From: Pilibacter termitis
GTDB lineage: Bacteria; Bacillota; Bacilli; Lactobacillales; Streptococcaceae
Direction of reading: 5' to 3'
Assembly (NCBI RefSeq): GCF_900167335.1
Contig: NZ_FUXI01000015.1
Span: 1 to 64,000 of the forward strand
DNA: 64,000 nt
The notes under the pieces are model-generated. The model made no database searches. It was not told the origin of the DNA and saw only the letters and a program-made list of their open reading frames with translations. This document shows, piece after piece, positions 44,466 through 55,636 of this stretch. The position numbers were made by a program, and so were the translations under genes. How positions within the stretch are numbered: position 1 is the first letter of the stretch; the number at the start of each line of letters is the position of its first letter.

Positions 44466-45422
44466 ATGAGTGAAATGAACAATGTATCAGAAAGTGCCAA
44501 ATCTTATTTTGCCAGTCATCCAGATTGGAATGAACGCTATAAAGCATTGATAAATGAGGCATTTGAAGATGAGGAAGTTCAACAATTTTTGAAGGAAAAT
44601 AAGGACAACTTGACAAAAGAAGAAGTGAAAAATAGCTACTCGAAACTTTTTGAATTTGTCAAAGAAAAACGGAAAGTAGCAGAAGGTGCGGAGAATCAGT
44701 TGGCAAAAGGGTTTCGTCCGAGATTGGTGTTAAATCACCATTATATTGATGTGCAATACGTGCCAACGGAGGAATATCGTCGCTATGAGGAAGAACAGCG
44801 AATCAAAAATTGCGTTGAGCTAATGGATATGCCTGTATCTATTCGTTCGGCAGATTTAGACGGTTTACTCGCCTTACCAGAGCGTAAGAACGTAATGCTT
44901 GAGCTATCAGACTTTTTAACGGACTTTGCTAAGGAAAGACAAAAATTCCACCAAGGTTTATATATTTATGGCAATTTTGGTATCGGAAAAAGCTATCTTT
45001 TGGGTGCGATTGCAAATGAATTTGCAAGAAGAAAAGTCCGCACGATTATGGTGCATTTGCCGAGTTTTATTGAAGAAGTCAAAGGAAGTTTTCATTCTAA
45101 AGATAAAACAGACAACACAAGTGAGAAAATTGAGCGAATCAAAGAAGTTGAAATTTTGATGATTGATGATATTGGAGCGGAAGATTTGACGGAATGGAGT
45201 CGGGACAGTCTCTTAGCGGTGATTTTACAATATCGTATGCAGGAGGAGAAAATTACCTTTTTCTCAAGCAATTTGAACTTTGAAGATTTAAGAGAACATT
45301 TAACCATTACGAAAAATAACACTGAAAACCCGATGAAAGCAAGACGAATTATGGAACGTGTGAAATTTTTATCCAGAGAAGTAAGAATGGACGGGAATAA
45401 TCTTCGAGTAAAAGAAGATTGA
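44466..45422 (+). CDS. dnaI: primosomal protein DnaI, helicase loader
   Basis: Encodes 318 residues from ATG 44466, with AATGAGGTGAG upstream. The N-terminal domain binds helicase. The AAA+ domain has Walker A GNFGIGKSYLLGAI (about 169), Walker B ILMIDDIGAEDLTEW and sensor region FFSSNLNFEDLREHL, as in DnaC/DnaI proteins. It directly follows dnaB, its working partner. Confidence 0.96.
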   Translation: MSEMNNVSESAKSYFASHPDWNERYKALINEAFEDEEVQQFLKENKDNLTKEEVKNSYSKLFEFVKEKRKVAEGAENQLAKGFRPRLVLNHHYIDVQYVPTEEYRRYEEEQRIKNCVELMDMPVSIRSADLDGLLALPERKNVMLELSDFLTDFAKERQKFHQGLYIYGNFGIGKSYLLGAIANEFARRKVRTIMVHLPSFIEEVKGSFHSKDKTDNTSEKIERIKEVEILMIDDIGAEDLTEWSRDSLLAVILQYRMQEEKITFFSSNLNFEDLREHLTITKNNTENPMKARRIMERVKFLSREVRMDGNNLRVKED

Positions 45423-45447
45423 AAAATAACAGAACAGGAGAACAGAA

Positions 45448-46179
45448 ATGAACGAAACAATTAATTTGCTAAAAAATCACAAGTCAATTCGTAAATTTGA
45501 TTTAAGTTACACGATTCCTGAAACGGACATGAAAGAAATTTTTGCCGCAACACGTCAAGCAGCAACTTGGATGAACGGACAATTTTACTCAATGATTGTC
45601 GTAAAAAATAAGGAAACAAGAAGAAAATTGTACGAACTGGCACCGCCTCATATGACATTTATTGAAGAATGTAATGAGTTAATCGTTTTTGTTGGTGATA
45701 TGCACAGAACTTCTGTTGCAAGTGAAATGCACGATACTGAAAATTTAGCTGTCGGGATTGAGCCGATTTTAATGGCAAGTGTAGATGCTTCTTTGGCAGC
45801 ACAAAATATGTGTGTAGCGGCTGAAAGTTTAGGACTTGGCACGGTTGTAATTGGAATGATTCGTCCTCATGCAGTAGAGGCGGCGGAACTTTTAGGCTTG
45901 CCAGAAAAAACATTTCCACTTTTCATGGTAGCTTTAGGAAAACCGACAGAAGAAATGCAGGTGAAACCTCGTTTGCCAGAAGAACTGGTTGTGCATGATG
46001 AAACATATAAGGAAGTAGACGTTGAACTTTTGAAATTGTATGATGAAGTGGAAAAAACGTTCGCAGGAGAACGTACAAAATACACTTGGACGGAGAAATT
46101 TGCGAAATATTTCTCACGCAAACCACATGAGGAAAGTACGAAACAATTAAAAAAGGCGGGTTTGTTGGAGGATGAATGA
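45448..46179 (+). CDS. nitroreductase family protein, NfrA-like
   Basis: Encodes 243 residues from ATG 45448, with AACAGGAGAAC upstream. FMN-binding motifs are KNHKSIRKFD at the N-terminus, AATRQAATWMNGQFYSMIVV, and GLGTVVIGMIRPHAVEAAEL in the middle. The long C-terminal extension is as in NfrA/FRP NADPH-FMN oxidoreductases. The physiological substrate is not evident. The last codons overlap trmK. Confidence 0.9.
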   Translation: MNETINLLKNHKSIRKFDLSYTIPETDMKEIFAATRQAATWMNGQFYSMIVVKNKETRRKLYELAPPHMTFIEECNELIVFVGDMHRTSVASEMHDTENLAVGIEPILMASVDASLAAQNMCVAAESLGLGTVVIGMIRPHAVEAAELLGLPEKTFPLFMVALGKPTEEMQVKPRLPEELVVHDETYKEVDVELLKLYDEVEKTFAGERTKYTWTEKFAKYFSRKPHEESTKQLKKAGLLEDE

Positions 46180-46885
46180 GTTTCAATTATCTAAGCGATT
46201 GGAGACGGTAGCGTCATTTGTGCCGAAAAAATCAAGAGTGGCAGATATAGGGAGTGATCATGCGTATTTGCCGATTTATTTGGTGAACCAAGGGGTGATT
46301 GATTTTGCAGTAGCAGGAGAAGTCGTGAAAGGTCCTTTTGAAAATGCCAAAAATCAAATCATAGAAAGTGGTTTGACGGAGAAAGTAATTGCACGTATGG
46401 CAAGTGGGTTGAATGCGATTGAGCAAGAAGATGAAATTGATGTGATTACCATTTGCGGTATGGGCGGGATGTTAATTGCCAATATTTTAGAGGACGGTTT
46501 TCAAGAAGGAAAGTTAAGTGGCAAAGAACGACTTATTTTACAGCCAAATGTGGTAGAGGTAGAAGTGAGAATGTGGCTGAAAAATCATGCTTATAAAATT
46601 GTGGCAGAAGAAATTTTGGAAGAAAATGAAAAAATTTATGAAATCATTGTCGCCGAAAAATCTTCTGAAGAGGTAGAATTGTCGATAGAAGAGGCGATAT
46701 TTGGCGTTGAATTGCCAAAGAAAAATAGTGCGGTATTTGTAAAAAAATGGCGACAGGAACAAAAACATATTGACCGGATCATAGAGAATTTACAAAAAGC
46801 GAAAAAGCCCAATCTATCAAAAATAACAGAGTTAGAAGGAATGAAAAAGAGGATTGAGGAGGTGCTGAAACATGCTGGCAAGTGA
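46172..46885 (+). CDS. trmK: tRNA (adenine22-N1)-methyltransferase TrmK
   Basis: ATG 46172 lies inside the end of the nitroreductase gene, with TTGGAGGATG as ribosome binding site. Encodes 237 residues. The Rossmann methyltransferase motif is VADIGSDHAYLPIYLV; VITICGMGGMLIANIL is diagnostic of TrmK/YqfN. The C-terminal coiled coil (IDRIIENLQKAKKPNLSKIT) fits. It methylates A22 of tRNA. It is coupled to the next gene by overlap, as yqfN-yqfO are in Bacillus. Confidence 0.95.
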   Translation: MNEFQLSKRLETVASFVPKKSRVADIGSDHAYLPIYLVNQGVIDFAVAGEVVKGPFENAKNQIIESGLTEKVIARMASGLNAIEQEDEIDVITICGMGGMLIANILEDGFQEGKLSGKERLILQPNVVEVEVRMWLKNHAYKIVAEEILEENEKIYEIIVAEKSSEEVELSIEEAIFGVELPKKNSAVFVKKWRQEQKHIDRIIENLQKAKKPNLSKITELEGMKKRIEEVLKHAGK

Positions 46886-47675
46886 GGTAATCAAGAGATT
46901 TGAGGAGTATTGCCCTGAAAAACTTGCAATTTCAGGCGACCCAGTAGGTCTGCATATTGGCACATTGAACAAAGAAATCAAAACGGTTATGACGACACTT
47001 GATGTGCGACCAGAAGTGGTTTGTGAGGCGATTAGCAAAGAGGTTGACTTGCTAATTGCCAAACATCCACCGATTTTTCGACCAGCTAAAAGGCTAGATA
47101 CCGACAATCCACAAAACAAAATGTATGCTGATTTATTAAAACATGACATCAACGTTTATGCTGCACATACGAATATCGACATTGTAGAGGACGGGTTAAA
47201 TGATTGGTTTTGTGAATTGTTAGGAATAGCAAACCCTGAATTTTTAGAGAAAACACATGAAATCAATGGCAAATTTTACGGCATTGGTCGCATTGGCAAA
47301 TTGCAAGAGAAATTATCGCTTGTTGATTTTACCGAAAAAGTGAAAGAAGTTTTCACGCTAGACAGCTGTCGAGTGATTGCCGAAGATTTCGAGAAAACAA
47401 TCGAAACGGTGGCGATTTGTGGCGGTAGCGGAGAAAAATTTTATCCAAGTGCTTTAGAAAAAGGGGCGGATTTGTATATTACGGGTGATATTTATTATCA
47501 CACAGCTCACGATATGTTAGCCAATGGACTTTCAGCGATTGACCCAGGGCATCATATTGAAGTATTGTTTACAGAAAAAATTGCTGAAAAATTGCAAACA
47601 TGGAATGTAGAAAATAATTGGCAGTTGACGATTTTGAAGTCAGAAGTTGATACGAATCCTTTTAAAGTGCGATAA
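46872..47675 (+). CDS. Nif3-like dinuclear metal centre protein (YqfO type, short form)
   Basis: ATG 46872 overlaps trmK by 14 bases, with GAGGTGC upstream. Encodes 267 residues. Metal-binding motifs are LLIAKHPPIFRP (His), AAHTNIDIVEDGLNDW (Asp, His) and DPGHHIEVLFTEK near the end. The length is that of Nif3 without the inserted PII-like domain of B. subtilis YqfO. The biochemical role is debated (annotated as GTP cyclohydrolase I type 2). Confidence 0.92.
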   Translation: MLASEVIKRFEEYCPEKLAISGDPVGLHIGTLNKEIKTVMTTLDVRPEVVCEAISKEVDLLIAKHPPIFRPAKRLDTDNPQNKMYADLLKHDINVYAAHTNIDIVEDGLNDWFCELLGIANPEFLEKTHEINGKFYGIGRIGKLQEKLSLVDFTEKVKEVFTLDSCRVIAEDFEKTIETVAICGGSGEKFYPSALEKGADLYITGDIYYHTAHDMLANGLSAIDPGHHIEVLFTEKIAEKLQTWNVENNWQLTILKSEVDTNPFKVR

Positions 47676-47691
47676 AAAATATTTTTATGCT

Positions 47692-47907
47692 GTGACTTTT
47701 AACCTTGATTTTAGAAACCAAGAACCAGACGGATTTCTAGGATATTTACTCGTTTTATTCGCCACTTATCTCATGATAGTAGGCGGTGTAAAACTTTGTC
47801 AGGAAAGTAAGAGAGTTAAATATTTGCTTTTTGCTATCAAGGAATTTGTTGCAGCTAAAAGAAGTAAAAATATAAATAGACCTAAAAAACAAGGAGAAAT
47901 CAAATGA
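47692..47907 (+). CDS. candidate small membrane protein upstream of pepT
   Basis: An open frame fills the gap between the Nif3-like gene and pepT and ends in an ATGA overlap with pepT. It contains one clear membrane segment ([19 protein letters not shown]) followed by a basic tail ([14 protein letters not shown]). The only start candidates are GTG 47692 or TTG 47647, neither with a good ribosome binding site. It may be a decayed or truly expressed small gene. Confidence 0.4.
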   Translation: MTFNLDFRNQEPDGFLGYLLVLFATYLMIVGGVKLCQESKRVKYLLFAIKEFVAAKRSKNINRPKKQGEIK

Positions 47908-49160
47908 ACCAAAGAGAAGAATACAAAAATTTATTACCAAGATTTTTAAAATATGTGAAAGAAGAAACAAGGTCAAATCCAGAAAGCACAACAACACCAA
48001 GCACGCAATCGCAAGTAGATTTTACGAAAAATATTTTGATTCCAGAAATGGAAGAAATCGGTCTTACAAATGTGCATTATTTGGAAAGTAATGGCTATGC
48101 CATTGGTACACTTCCTGCAACGAAAGGCTATGAAAATGCACGTAAAATCGGTTTTATCGCACACGTTGATACGGCTGATTTTAATGCCGTCGGTATCAAT
48201 CCTCAAATCATTGAAAATTATGACGGAAAAAGCGACATCAGTCTTGGCACATCTGAGTGGAAATTAACAACAACAGATTTTCCAAATTTATTAAATTACA
48301 AGGGCGATGATTTGATTACAACAGACGGCACAACGCTTTTAGGAAGTGATGATAAAAGTGGGATTGCTGAAATTATGACCGCAATGGAGTTTTTGATTGC
48401 TCATCCAGAAATTCCACATGGAGAAATTCGTGTTGGATTTGGTCCAGATGAAGAAATTGGTGTCGGAGCAGATAAATTTGATGTAGAGGACTTTGATGTT
48501 GATTTTGCCTATACAGTGGACGGTGGCCCGCTTGGTGAATTGCAGTACGAAACATTTAGTGCAGCAGCAGCTGATATTACGATTCAAGGGAAAAATGTTC
48601 ACCCCGGAACTGCGAAAAATACGATGATCAATGCTTTGCAAGTAGCCATTGATTTTCACAATCATTTGCCAAGCGATGAAGTTCCCGAAAAAACAGACGG
48701 CTACCAAGGCTTTTCACATCTGTATAAAATGACTGGCACACCAGAAGAAGCACAAATGCAATATATTATTCGTGATTTTGAAAAAGAAGATTTCTTAAAT
48801 CGTAAAAATTCTTTTATCCAAATTGCTAATAAGATGAACGAGAAATTTGGTCAAGAACGTGTGAAACTCGTATTGAAAGACCAATATTATAACATGAAAG
48901 AAGTTATCGAGCGTGATATGGAAGTGGTAAATTTGGCAAATCAAGCGATGATTGCAGCAGGCGTTTCCCCTGTTCTATCAGCGATTCGTGGTGGAACGGA
49001 CGGCTCCAAAATCTCATTCATGGGCATTCCAACGCCAAACATTTTCGCAGGCGGAGAAAATATGCACGGACGTTTTGAATTTGTGTCGCTTCAAACAATG
49101 GAAAAAGCAGTAGATGTGATTGTGAAAATTGTGGAGTTGAATGTTAGGGGGAGTGTTTAA
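47904..49160 (+). CDS. pepT: peptidase T (tripeptide aminopeptidase)
   Basis: ATG 47904 follows AAGGAG. Encodes 418 residues of the M20 family. Zinc-site motifs are [42 protein letters not shown] and, near the end, [20 protein letters not shown]. It removes N-terminal residues from tripeptides in the cytoplasm, supporting amino acid supply in a proteolytic fermenter. Terminated by the hairpin at 49231. Confidence 0.96.
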   Translation: MNQREEYKNLLPRFLKYVKEETRSNPESTTTPSTQSQVDFTKNILIPEMEEIGLTNVHYLESNGYAIGTLPATKGYENARKIGFIAHVDTADFNAVGINPQIIENYDGKSDISLGTSEWKLTTTDFPNLLNYKGDDLITTDGTTLLGSDDKSGIAEIMTAMEFLIAHPEIPHGEIRVGFGPDEEIGVGADKFDVEDFDVDFAYTVDGGPLGELQYETFSAAAADITIQGKNVHPGTAKNTMINALQVAIDFHNHLPSDEVPEKTDGYQGFSHLYKMTGTPEEAQMQYIIRDFEKEDFLNRKNSFIQIANKMNEKFGQERVKLVLKDQYYNMKEVIERDMEVVNLANQAMIAAGVSPVLSAIRGGTDGSKISFMGIPTPNIFAGGENMHGRFEFVSLQTMEKAVDVIVKIVELNVRGSV

Positions 49161-49230
49161 ACGTTACCTTGAGTATTGCACAATCATTCAACCAATCGTT
49201 TTAAGAGTATGTTGATAAATCAATAAAAAA

Positions 49231-49264
49231 AGAGGTTTCCTACATCAAGGAAACTCTCTTTTTA
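49231..49264. terminator. bidirectional terminator between pepT and efp
   Basis: AGAGGTTTCC and GGAAACTCTCT form a stem flanked by seven A upstream and five T downstream. Confidence 0.88.
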
Positions 49265-49269
49265 ATTTG

Positions 49270-49827
49270 CTACGCTCGTTTCAAATAACTTCCTTCGGCT
49301 GTGCCGATTTCAAGTTTTTGTCCTACTTCGATGAAGTCAGGGACGTTTACAACTAAGCCTGTTTCCATTGTTGCGGGTTTTCCGCTCCCTGTAACAGTTG
49401 CTCCTTTGATAGAAGGTTGTGTTTCGACAACTTCGAGGATAACAGTTGTAGGAAGAGTAATTCCGATAACTTCTGAACCGAAAAATTGAATTTTTACTTC
49501 TGCGTTTTCTAAGATGAATTTCAATTCATTTTCTACAACAGCCGTTGGAATTTCATACTGCTCAAAAGTTTCTAAATCCATGAAGAATGCAGTGTCATCC
49601 ATTGTGTATAAATATTGTACTGGTTTTGAGTCGATGTGTGCACGTTCAAATTTTTCTTCTGGACGATAAGTTGTATCAAAGTTCGCACCAGAACGAACGT
49701 CTTTTAACTTCATACGCATAACAGTGTTCCCTTTTCCGGGTTTGTGGTGGCTTGCTTCTAGCACTTTGATGAGCTTGTCACCATTGACGAATGTCATACC
49801 TGCTTTTAAATCACTTGCTGAAATCAT
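49270..49827 (-). CDS. efp: elongation factor P
   Basis: Encodes 185 residues on the minus strand, with AGGAGG before the ATG. Domain I carries SHHKPGKGN with Lys32, the residue modified in Gram-positive EF-P. Domains II and III follow ([37 protein letters not shown]). EF-P rescues ribosomes stalled on proline runs. It stands alone, convergent with pepT and divergent from hrcA. Confidence 0.97.
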   Translation of the reverse strand: MISASDLKAGMTFVNGDKLIKVLEASHHKPGKGNTVMRMKLKDVRSGANFDTTYRPEEKFERAHIDSKPVQYLYTMDDTAFFMDLETFEQYEIPTAVVENELKFILENAEVKIQFFGSEVIGITLPTTVILEVVETQPSIKGATVTGSGKPATMETGLVVNVPDFIEVGQKLEIGTAEGSYLKRA

Positions 49828-49944
49828 AAAAATCCTCCTGTATTTTTAAGGTCAATTTAGAACCTTAAAATATTTTTTTCTCACGCATACTAAGGTATCA
49901 AATTTTCTTAAAAATATCTATCATTTTGTGCGAAAAAATAAAAA

Positions 49945-49971
49945 TTGGCACTCGGTATAAAAGAGTGCTAA
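49945..49971 (+). promoter_or_regulatory. CIRCE operator 1
   Basis: TTGGCACTC, nine bases, GAGTGCTAA. One mismatch in the left arm (TTGGC for TTAGC). It lies upstream of the hrcA promoter and is bound by HrcA. Confidence 0.88.
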
Positions 49972-49988
49972 TTTTTGAGAGTTTTTTC

Positions 49989-50017
49989 TTGACAGAAAAC
50001 ATACGTAGAGGTAAACT
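49989..50017 (+). promoter_or_regulatory. promoter of the hrcA-grpE-dnaK operon
   Basis: TTGACA (49989-49994), 17-base spacer, TAAACT (50012-50017). It lies between the two CIRCE sites, so HrcA bound at either can control it. Confidence 0.8.
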
Positions 50018-50028
50018 AAAACATGAGG

Positions 50029-50055
50029 TTAGCAGTCACGTGTTTAGAGTGCTAA
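50029..50055 (+). promoter_or_regulatory. CIRCE operator 2
   Basis: TTAGCAGTC, nine bases, GAGTGCTAA. One mismatch in the left arm (CAGTC for CACTC). It lies just downstream of the start point, in the transcribed leader. Confidence 0.88.
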
Positions 50056-50084
50056 TTTTAATGAGTAGAGTGAGGTGAATGAAT

Positions 50085-51164
50085 TTGACGTTAAAAGAAA
50101 GACAGCTACAAATTCTGAAACTTATCATCCAAAATTATGCACAAACGAATAAGGCAATTGGTTCGAAAGCTCTCATAGATAAAGGGATAAAGGCAAGTAG
50201 TGCAACGATTAGAAATGACATGAGTGTGCTAGAAACGCTAGGTTTGATTGAAAAAAACCATACGTCTAGTGGGAGACAGCCGACCATTTCAGGTTATAAA
50301 CTCTATGTCGAAGGATTGCTTAGTGCGACATTGCAAAAACAACGCAACGAGACATTGCGTAGAAGTTTAGCAGGCAATTTTCCAAAGTTAACTGATTTGC
50401 TAAGCTATTCCGCACAGCTGTTGAGCGAAGTGACTAATACGACGACATTTTTATTTTCGCCAAGCATGGATTTACGGCGATTGACGGATTTTCAGCTGTT
50501 CAAGCTAAATCATACGCAAAAAATTGTTCTTTTGGTTTACGACTATACGCAAGTTGAAACGAATATTCTCTCGGTAGGCGAACATTTGCCTGAGGAAGAA
50601 CTTTTGAGACTTGCTACCCTTGTGCAAGAACGATTTATTGGCAAACAATTTGGTGAAATTCAGCAACAGGTGAGAATGAATTTACCAATGGTGATGTATC
50701 AAATGTTTCATTTTCCAAGCGAAATTGCGGCATTGCTAGAAACCATTTTTTTAAATGATGCAACAAGGCAAGTGTATATTGCTGGTAAAATGAATTTCCT
50801 TCAATCAGTAGAGGCAACTTCGATTGCGGCATTTAAAGAAATGTACCATTTTTTTACGCAAGATGAGCAATTAGTTCAGCTGATAGAGCAGAAAACAAAA
50901 GAGGACTCATTTGCGACTCGTGTCTTTATTGGAAAAGATTTAGGACATCCATTACTTGAAGAGATGTCGCTGATTACGACACATTATGAAATCACCAATC
51001 ATGGTGTGGGGAGCATTGCTTTACTTGGAGCAAACAATATGAACTATGAAAAAACACTTAGTCTAGTTCACTCGTTTTCAATGGAGTTGAGTGAACGGCT
51101 GAATGAATATTATAGATATTTAGATACCAATAGTTTTACAGAACGCAGAAAGGAATGGTTATAG
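50085..51164 (+). CDS. hrcA: heat-inducible transcription repressor HrcA
   Basis: TTG 50085 is preferred because GAGGTG (50072-50077) lies seven bases before it; ATG 50079 directly abuts that site. Encodes about 359 residues. The N-terminal winged helix has ERQLQILKLIIQNYAQTNKA and KASSATIRNDMSVLETLGLI; the C-terminal part has SPSMDLRRLTDFQLFKLN and NHGVGSIALLGANNMNYEK. HrcA binds CIRCE and is kept active by GroEL. It autoregulates its own operon through two CIRCE sites. Confidence 0.96.
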   Translation: MTLKERQLQILKLIIQNYAQTNKAIGSKALIDKGIKASSATIRNDMSVLETLGLIEKNHTSSGRQPTISGYKLYVEGLLSATLQKQRNETLRRSLAGNFPKLTDLLSYSAQLLSEVTNTTTFLFSPSMDLRRLTDFQLFKLNHTQKIVLLVYDYTQVETNILSVGEHLPEEELLRLATLVQERFIGKQFGEIQQQVRMNLPMVMYQMFHFPSEIAALLETIFLNDATRQVYIAGKMNFLQSVEATSIAAFKEMYHFFTQDEQLVQLIEQKTKEDSFATRVFIGKDLGHPLLEEMSLITTHYEITNHGVGSIALLGANNMNYEKTLSLVHSFSMELSERLNEYYRYLDTNSFTERRKEWL

Positions 51165-51167
51165 AAA

Positions 51168-51707
51168 ATGTCAGAAGAAATCAAAGACGAAACATTGAAC
51201 GAAGAAAATGAAAGTGTGGAGGAAACTACTGAGGAAGTGGAAGTAGAAGAAGTTGAGGAAGTCATTGACGAAGTGGCAGAACTGAAAAAATTGCTTTCTG
51301 AAATGGAAGATAAATACTTGCGAAGTCATGCAGAAATGCAAAATATTGCCAGACGTTCTCGTGAAGAACGTGAAACACTTGTTCGTTATCGTTCGCAAGA
51401 CTTGGCGAAAAAAATCTTGCCGAGTTTGGATAATTTAGAACGTGCGTTGGCAATTCCAGAAATGGATGAAAATGTTCGCAAAGGTCTTGAAATGGTACAA
51501 GAAAGTTTGAACAATGCATTGAAAGAAGAAGGGGTGATTGAAATTTCACCAAAAGATGAAGTTTTCGATCCAAATGAACATCAAGCAATTCAAAGCGTGC
51601 CAGCAGCTGACGGAGTAGCGTCAGATACTGTTGTTGAAGTCTTTCAAAAAGGCTATAAACTACATGAGCGAATCTTACGACCTGCTATGGTTGTGGTGGC
51701 GAGCTAA
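51168..51707 (+). CDS. grpE: nucleotide exchange factor GrpE
   Basis: Encodes 179 residues from ATG 51168, three bases after the hrcA stop. An acidic N-terminal tail ([20 protein letters not shown]) precedes a long coiled coil ([20 protein letters not shown]) and the beta-wing domain ending [13 protein letters not shown]. It releases ADP from DnaK. Terms of length and order are standard. Confidence 0.96.
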   Translation: MSEEIKDETLNEENESVEETTEEVEVEEVEEVIDEVAELKKLLSEMEDKYLRSHAEMQNIARRSREERETLVRYRSQDLAKKILPSLDNLERALAIPEMDENVRKGLEMVQESLNNALKEEGVIEISPKDEVFDPNEHQAIQSVPAADGVASDTVVEVFQKGYKLHERILRPAMVVVAS

Positions 51708-51765
51708 AGAAACATTCTCGACCGAAATGTCATAAAACTACAAGAAAAATTAATAATGAAATTAA

Positions 51766-53604
<1,839 letters not shown>

Positions 53605-53621
53605 CAACCGAACAGCTTGAG

Positions 53622-53665
53622 ACAGTCAGTGGCTTGTGGGATGCGAAGTCACTGACTGTTTTTTT
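53622..53665 (+). terminator. terminator of dnaK
   Basis: ACAGTCAGTG and CACTGACTGT pair, followed by seven T. Confidence 0.9.
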
Positions 53666-53787
53666 GAAAAAAACCATGAAATTTATTTTCTTGTTAAAAA
53701 TGCCCCAAAAATTTCATGATTTTTGTTACAATAATAATATCTAAGAATTTCCTTAGATAAAATATATAGAAAAACAGGAGAGAAAAA

Positions 53788-54210
53788 ATGAGCAATCTTA
53801 AAAAAGCGACTCTAGTAGGTTGTTTGCTACGCAGTGCGGTTTCCCTTTGGGGAATCATCCAAGCGATTATGCTACTTACTTCGCCAAGTGCAGAAATGGA
53901 AGAAGCATTATCACAAAGTGGACTCGGTGAAAACTCAGCAGAAATGGTTAAGAGCTTAGCGTCAGGACTGGTAGTTACGTCCCTTGTCATTTCGCTTGTG
54001 TTCTGTGCGATTTGCTGGCTTGGTTATTTCAAAATCGAAAAATCTTCAGGAAAAGGCTGGAAAATTTTCTTCTTAGTCTATGGGATTCTTATGATTGTAA
54101 CCAATATACTGGGCATTTTAGCTGACCCAATAAATGCGATTCTAAGCATTGCGACAGGTGTTGTGTTTATTTTGGTTTTTACTACAAAAGGTGAACCAGA
54201 AGAAGAGTAA
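53788..54210 (+). CDS. DUF4064-like membrane protein
   Basis: Encodes 140 residues from ATG 53788, with AACAGGAGAG upstream. It has four hydrophobic segments (LVGCLLRSAVSLWGIIQAIM, VVTSLVISLVFCAICWLGYF, IFFLVYGILMIVTNILGIL, AILSIATGVVFILVFT) and an acidic loop between the first two. The layout matches DUF4064-type proteins of lactobacilli. Function is unknown. It has its own promoter-like AT-rich start (TTACAATAATAAT near 53725). Confidence 0.7.
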   Translation: MSNLKKATLVGCLLRSAVSLWGIIQAIMLLTSPSAEMEEALSQSGLGENSAEMVKSLASGLVVTSLVISLVFCAICWLGYFKIEKSSGKGWKIFFLVYGILMIVTNILGILADPINAILSIATGVVFILVFTTKGEPEEE

Positions 54211-54224
54211 GGAACAATGAAAGC

Positions 54225-54268
54225 AAGCTCTACAAATTGGGACTCTCTCGTCCAATTTGTAGAGGCTT
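54225..54268 (+). terminator. hairpin between the two membrane-protein genes
   Basis: AAGCTCTACAAATTGG and CCAATTTGTAGAGGCTT pair with one bulge. There is no T-run after it, so it may stabilise the upstream transcript or end it only partly. Confidence 0.55.
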
Positions 54269-54305
54269 GTGATTGTTCTAATGCAAAAGAAAGTGGTGGG
54301 GAGAA

Positions 54306-54662
54306 TTGAGTAGTGCGAAAATTTGTGGATTGATAGGAGCAATTTTGAATAGTTGCTATGTATTATTTTTGTGTTTTATTATGCTTATCATGAACGTTTC
54401 GGGCGAATACAATGGTATGTTGACAATGGGCGTGATAACGTTTCTTGCCTTAGTAATCATGTGTTTATGTTGGGGTGCATTTGCAAAAATGGACAAAGCA
54501 GGTGAGCAATTGTGGAGAATTTTTCTTCTTGTTATCGGGATTCTTGCAATGCCGTGTAGTTTTTTTATAAATACGCCAGCAGGTGTGTTGTTTATTTTAG
54601 CTTTTGCTCTGAAATCAAAAATGCAACAAACTCAAAAAGTGGTGGATGAATTGGATTTCTAA
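54306..54662 (+). CDS. second small four-helix membrane protein
   Basis: TTG 54306 follows GGGGAGAA closely; no ATG fits, so the start is uncertain. Encodes 118 residues with four membrane segments (ICGLIGAILNSCYVLFLCFI, MGVITFLALVIMCLCWGAFA, IFLLVIGILAMPCSFFI, PAGVLFILAFALKSK). It resembles the previous gene in layout and in the motif IFxLVxGIL, so the two are probably diverged relatives. It is coupled to the downstream SDR gene by a 21-base gap. Confidence 0.65.
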   Translation: MSSAKICGLIGAILNSCYVLFLCFIMLIMNVSGEYNGMLTMGVITFLALVIMCLCWGAFAKMDKAGEQLWRIFLLVIGILAMPCSFFINTPAGVLFILAFALKSKMQQTQKVVDELDF

Positions 54663-54683
54663 CACAGAAGTGGAGGGTGAGGA

Positions 54684-55517
54684 ATGTCTGAGAAAAAAGT
54701 AGTGATTATTACAGGTGCCTCAAGTGGTATGGGGTTTGCGGCGGCGAAATTGTTTGCCCAAAATGGTTGGATTGTCTACGCAGGAGCAAGACGAGTGGAA
54801 CGCATGAAAGAACTTGAACAATTTGGCGTTTACATTTGCCCACTCGATGTAACGAGTGAACTCTCCGTTCAATCATTTATCGAAAAAGTTCAAACCGAGC
54901 AAATGAGAATAGATGTCCTAGTCAATAACGCGGGCTACGGTGAATATGGACCAGTCGAAGAAATTCCACTAGAAAATGCAAAATATCAATTTGACGTGAA
55001 TTTGTTCGGTGTTGCACGAATGACAAATGCTGTATTACCAACAATGAAAAAGCAAAAAAGCGGAAGAATTATCCATATTTCTTCTATTGGTGCAGATGTC
55101 TACACGCCACTTGGTGCGTGGTATCATGCAACGAAAGCGGCACTTAGTATGTATAGCAATGTGCTAGATACTGAAATTACCCCTCTCGGTATTCGTTCTA
55201 TCGCCATTCAACCGGGTGTTACCCAAAGTGAATGGAGTGAAATTGCCATGAAAAATGCGGAAAAAAATCTAAAAGAAAATTCGAGTTATCAAGATTTGGT
55301 CATAGGAGTCAAAGGACTTATGTCAACTGTTGAAACAGGTGCGACAAGTGAAAAATTAGCCCAATTGTTTTACAAAGCAGCAACCACTTCTAAGCCTAAG
55401 TCACGTTATTTTTACTCGTTTTCTGATAGAATAATGGTGGCAATAGAAAGGATTTTTCCTCGCTTGTATCGTTTTTCGTTAGAAAAAATTATTCAGCGGG
55501 CAAAAAAATCAAAATAA
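54684..55517 (+). CDS. short-chain dehydrogenase/reductase
   Basis: Encodes 277 residues from ATG 54684, with GTGGAGGGTGAGG upstream. The classical SDR pattern is clear: cofactor site ITGASSGMGFAAAKLFAQ, VLVNNAGYGEYGPVE, catalytic Ser in IIHISSIGAD and YHATKAALSMYS (Tyr and Lys). The basic residue in YAGARRVERM suggests NADP preference. The substrate is unknown. Confidence 0.9.
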   Translation: MSEKKVVIITGASSGMGFAAAKLFAQNGWIVYAGARRVERMKELEQFGVYICPLDVTSELSVQSFIEKVQTEQMRIDVLVNNAGYGEYGPVEEIPLENAKYQFDVNLFGVARMTNAVLPTMKKQKSGRIIHISSIGADVYTPLGAWYHATKAALSMYSNVLDTEITPLGIRSIAIQPGVTQSEWSEIAMKNAEKNLKENSSYQDLVIGVKGLMSTVETGATSEKLAQLFYKAATTSKPKSRYFYSFSDRIMVAIERIFPRLYRFSLEKIIQRAKKSK

Positions 55518-55636
55518 CAAACGATTACGGAAATGTCTAAAGGCTGAGGAGGCTCTCTGCTTTTGGAGATTTTCTTATGAAAATTGAAATGAAAATTTGA
55601 ATATTAAGGATACAAATTATAAATTGGAGGTTCCAA

